A stretch of 10,564 bases of DNA from contig JAQIWT010001496.1 of the NCBI GenBank assembly GCA_034696485.1, forward strand, positions 1 through 10,564, written 5' to 3'. Made by a program: the position numbers and the translations under genes. This DNA comes from Isohypsibius dastychi. Lineage: Eukaryota > Tardigrada > Eutardigrada > Parachela > Isohypsibiidae. A model generated the notes under the pieces. It worked only from the letters and a program-made list of their open reading frames with translations, made no database searches and was not told the origin of the DNA. How positions within the stretch are numbered: the first letter of the stretch is position 1; each line of letters opens with the position of its first letter. Below are positions 8,190 to 10,564 of this stretch, piece after piece.

Positions 8190-10039
8190 ATGGCGCTGTC
8201 CAGTAATTTGGAATTTTTCTGTAAGTATTTGCTTTACATCAAGTACAAAACCCATAGTTGTACTATATGCTTATCGTTTTAGTGGACTCGTTTGGGCAGA
8301 ATTATCCAGAGGTACGTTTTGGGTGACTCGCGCAGAAGATAGCATTCCGCTCGAATTAGTTCAGACGACAGAACTTCTTAAACATTTAATGTTGTAGGAA
8401 AATCATGGAACACTAGACTGTATCAGTATTGCACTGACTTGTGCTTTCAATCGTCAAGGAACCTTACTAGCCGTCGGGTGCAATGATGGCAGAATATGTG
8501 AGTCTAACTGGAATATCTGCTACTGAAGCTGTTGAATTTTAACGAGGCTGCCTTCGAAGGAAGCGAGAAATCCGTTCTATACTTAATGTTTTCTTCGCTT
8601 GAACGAAATCGGCTTTATTCGACATCACATACCTTTTTACAGTAGCTGACCGTTCGTGTTTCCCAACAGGTATTTGGGATTTCACCACAAGGTCCATTGT
8701 CAAAATTATTACGGGCCATGTACATCCGGTTTGTTCGTTGAGCTGGAGTAGGAACGGTCAGCGAATCGTTAGCGCAAGTACGGATTCCAAAGTTTGCATA
8801 TGGGAGACTCTTACGGGAGAACCAGTGTGGCAATACAGTTTTTCGCCCATAATGAAAGTTCAATGCCACCCGAGAAAATTGTATGATTGTTTTTTTGCTG
8901 CGGTGATCCGGCTTTTGAATTTTATTTTTTGTAGGAACCAGTACGTCGTTCTTCCTTTCAAACAGTTGGCAATTATAGTTACTCTTGGAAGGAGCGGTTT
9001 CTCTCGAATACCTTCGGATGATGGTCCTGATGATTACAATACTTACGTGACCTACAGTCGTCGAGGCGACTATATTATTACCGGAAATCCCAAAGGTCGC
9101 ATTACTATTGTTGATGCGACTACCCTCCAAGTTCGGAGTACTTTTCACGTTTTAACATCCGGATCAATTGCAACCGCTATTCGAACTATCGAAGTGTCTC
9201 GACGTGGAGAGTACGTTGTTTGTTTCTTTCTAAGTGATTAATTCACTCATACCTCTTTATTCCATAGTTCCGTCGTAGTCAACGCCGCTGATCGCGTTAT
9301 CCGAATTTATAAAATGGCCGATATCCTGGATATTCACGGCAGTGAACCAGAACCGATGCAAAAATTTCAGGATCTTGTTAATCGGAATACCTGGAAAACG
9401 GTGTTTTTCTCTGGCGATGGAGATTATATTTGTGCCGGATCAGCAAGAACTCTCGCGTTGCATATTTGGGAGATTCAGACTGGGACATTGGTTAAAATCC
9501 TTCACGGGACAAAGGGTGAAACTCTAATGGACGCAGCTTGGCATCCTATCCGGCCGATTGTGGTCTCTGTTTCCGGTGGCATTGTTTCCGTGTGGTCGCA
9601 AACTCATGTCGAAAACTGGAGTGCTTTTACACCGGATTTTCGCGAGCTGGACGAAAACGTGGAATACGAGGAAAGGGAGAGCGAGTTTGATATGGAGGAT
9701 GAGGACAAAAGTGTTGTTTCGGACGATCAGATTCACGATGAAAATGAGGAAGTTGATGTTGTGACGGTCGAAAAGAGCACGGCTTTTTGTAGTAGCGATG
9801 AGGAAGAAGACGATCCGTCGGCTGTATTATTTATTCCTGTAATTCCGGAAATTGAAGAGCCGGAGGATAATATTTGGATGAATACCCACTTTCCTGAACT
9901 CGGTACAGCTTCGACAATATCTGAAATTCCCAGCTCAAATCGGAAGGAATCCAAAAGACCGAAAGGGAAAAAAGACTCCACCACCAAGAAGCCCAGAACT
10001 GAAGCAGCAAGCTCGGAGGAGGATCTAACAAAAATATGA
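8190..10039 (+). CDS. RBBP5: RBBP5, WD40 subunit of COMPASS/MLL H3K4 methyltransferases, 6 exons
   Basis: RBBP5 is the R of the WRAD core (WDR5-RBBP5-ASH2L-DPY30) that stimulates SET1/MLL methylation of histone H3 lysine 4 in the nucleus. Exons: 8190-8220, 8283-8311, 8398-8497, 8670-8880, 8935-9210, 9268-10039. They sum to 1419 nt, 472 residues (human 538). The N-terminus reads FFLDSFGQNYPE then GTLDCIS, close to human LLESFGQNYPEEADGTLDCIS, which fixes the start and the first junctions. A WD40 propeller covers about residues 20-325; VGCNDGRI, VSASTDSKV-type and GSARTLALHIWE blades are visible. SEPEPMQKFQDLVNR and ILHGTKGE are near identical to human. Residues 331-385 form the acidic hinge. 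The tail is Lys/Arg-rich (KRPKGKK, TKKPR), likely a nuclear signal, and is shorter than in vertebrates. Intron 4 (8881-8934, 54 bp) is in frame and stop-free, but removal restores the HPRKLNQYVVLP alignment. Confidence 0.96.
9611..9775 (+). other. RBBP5 hinge: activation segment, ASH2L- and WDR5-binding motifs
   Basis: Residues 331-364 (from ENWSAFTPDFRELDENVEYE through MEDEDKS) differ from human RBBP5 at only a few positions. In human this stretch activates the SET domain and binds ASH2L. EEVDVVTVEK (9746-9775, residues 376-385) corresponds to the WDR5-binding EEVDVTSVDP motif. The predicted WRAD contacts are therefore preserved although the tail is short. Confidence 0.9.
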
Positions 10040-10113
10040 CGTTAGTGAAAACGAACATCGGATTTGATTAACAAGTTGTTCTATTTGTATTTCTGTTTAA
10101 GAAAAATCTACAA

Positions 10114-10160
10114 AAGGTCAGTTTTATAAGTGTTGAAAATGATACGTGAAGGTCAGTTTT
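10114..10160. repeat. 12-bp direct repeat AAGGTCAGTTTT
   Basis: Two exact copies lie at 10114-10125 and 10149-10160, 35 bp apart, in the presumed RBBP5 3' UTR. They could be a protein-binding site in RNA or chance. Confidence 0.6.
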
Positions 10161-10205
10161 GACTTGTTTTTTATCCATGTATTTAATCCTGCAGTCGAGC
10201 TCTCA

Positions 10206-10211
10206 AGTAAA
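10206..10211 (+). terminator. Variant poly(A) signal AGTAAA, weak candidate for RBBP5
   Basis: I see no AATAAA on the plus strand after the RBBP5 stop. AGTAAA, 167 nt past the stop, is a known variant hexamer and is followed by T-rich sequence from about 10229. Confidence 0.3.
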
Positions 10212-10489
10212 AAGAAGCACGATCAAAATTTGTAATCCTGTTGTTTATTTTCATTTCATCTCCCTCGTAAATTCATAGTTGGTTCCGCAGAAAACTCGTA
10301 TCTACAGTAGAGCACAAAGCTCAAGTTTACTTGACGTCGAACTGTGTGTAGGCCTAACTGTCGCCCCAACAGCTGAATCGGAAGGAATGTGATTGGTGGA
10401 ATACGATGAGCCCACATTTTAACCCTAAATACATGTTATGTACCAGAGCAAACTAACAAGGCTGAAACTGAATCCCATCTGTTACCAAT

Positions 10490-10564
10490 TCATTTCGCTT
10501 TGCGGAATGTATACTGCCGAGGAAGGTTTGTGAGTCCGTCCCTGTAACCGCCACGTGGGTGACG
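10490..10564 (-). CDS. Possible 3' end of an unidentified minus-strand gene
   Basis: Reading inward from the window's right edge, the minus strand is open for 24 codons (beginning RHPRGGYRDGLTNLPRQYTF) to a TGA at 10492-10490. The residues look plausible but match no family I recognise. An open frame of this length is common by chance. A plus-strand TTTATT at 10244-10249 could be its poly(A) signal. Confidence 0.15.
   Translation of the reverse strand, partial: RHPRGGYRDGLTNLPRQYTFRKAK

Larger units (their letters stand above)
10040..10564. other. Region downstream of RBBP5
   Basis: The first part is AT-rich 3' UTR-like sequence with a 12-bp direct repeat. A small palindrome (TCAAGT-TT-ACTTGA) lies at 10321-10334. 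A minus-strand AATAAA (plus-strand TTTATT at 10244-10249) would fit a gene entering from the right. No recognisable coding exon, tRNA or element is present. Confidence 0.5.

Noticed and set aside
8615-9148. A 177-codon minus-strand open frame opposite RBBP5
   Set aside because: It lies antisense to well-supported RBBP5 exons 4 and 5, crosses their intron and has no recognisable similarity.
1-10564. A bacterial system such as an operon, CRISPR array or defence island
   Set aside because: All coding sequence is intron-split and belongs to animal families. No repeat-spacer array or prokaryotic gene is present.

Overview
This window is eukaryotic. It holds three protein-coding genes split by many small introns, with no bacterial operon, ribosome binding site or CRISPR logic. 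Nearly all introns are 51-66 bp, with GT donors and T-rich acceptors (TTTTCAG, TTTGCAG, TTTTACAG). All three proteins are conserved animal families, so the source is a metazoan with a compact genome. I favour a nematode, possibly an enoplean such as a Trichuris-like worm. That placement is inference from intron style and base composition and is not proven here.

Layout. 1-399: noncoding as far as I can see, with a short hexamer microsatellite. 400-6126 (+): a 21-exon gene for the WDR62/MAPKBP1 family, a double WD40 propeller scaffold of JNK signalling and spindle poles, about 1402 residues. 6127-6371: a short gap where two genes converge. 6372-7801 (-): a six-exon PCGF3-type Polycomb RING finger protein of 225 residues. 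One of its introns carries a roughly 274-bp foldback element. 7802-8189: a 388-bp divergent intergenic region. 8190-10039 (+): a six-exon RBBP5 gene of 472 residues, a core subunit of the COMPASS/MLL histone H3K4 methyltransferases. 10040-10564: noncoding as far as I can see, with a weak hint of another minus-strand gene entering from the right.

The gene models were rebuilt by hand from splice signals, reading phase and remembered similarity to human and fly orthologs. In each model the summed exon lengths divide by three (4209, 678 and 1419 nt) and the conserved motifs join correctly across every junction. Donor and acceptor choices are uncertain at one WDR62 intron.

How the genes relate. 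RBBP5 acts in activating H3K4 methylation. PCGF3 acts in repressive variant PRC1 (H2A ubiquitination). The two start codons face each other across under 400 bp, so an activator-complex subunit and a repressor-complex subunit may share one promoter region. PCGF3 and the WDR62 homolog end tail to tail, and their best poly(A) signals imply overlapping 3' ends. I found no clearly novel system. The most interesting items are the divergent chromatin-gene pair, the intronic palindrome, and several stop-free in-frame introns.
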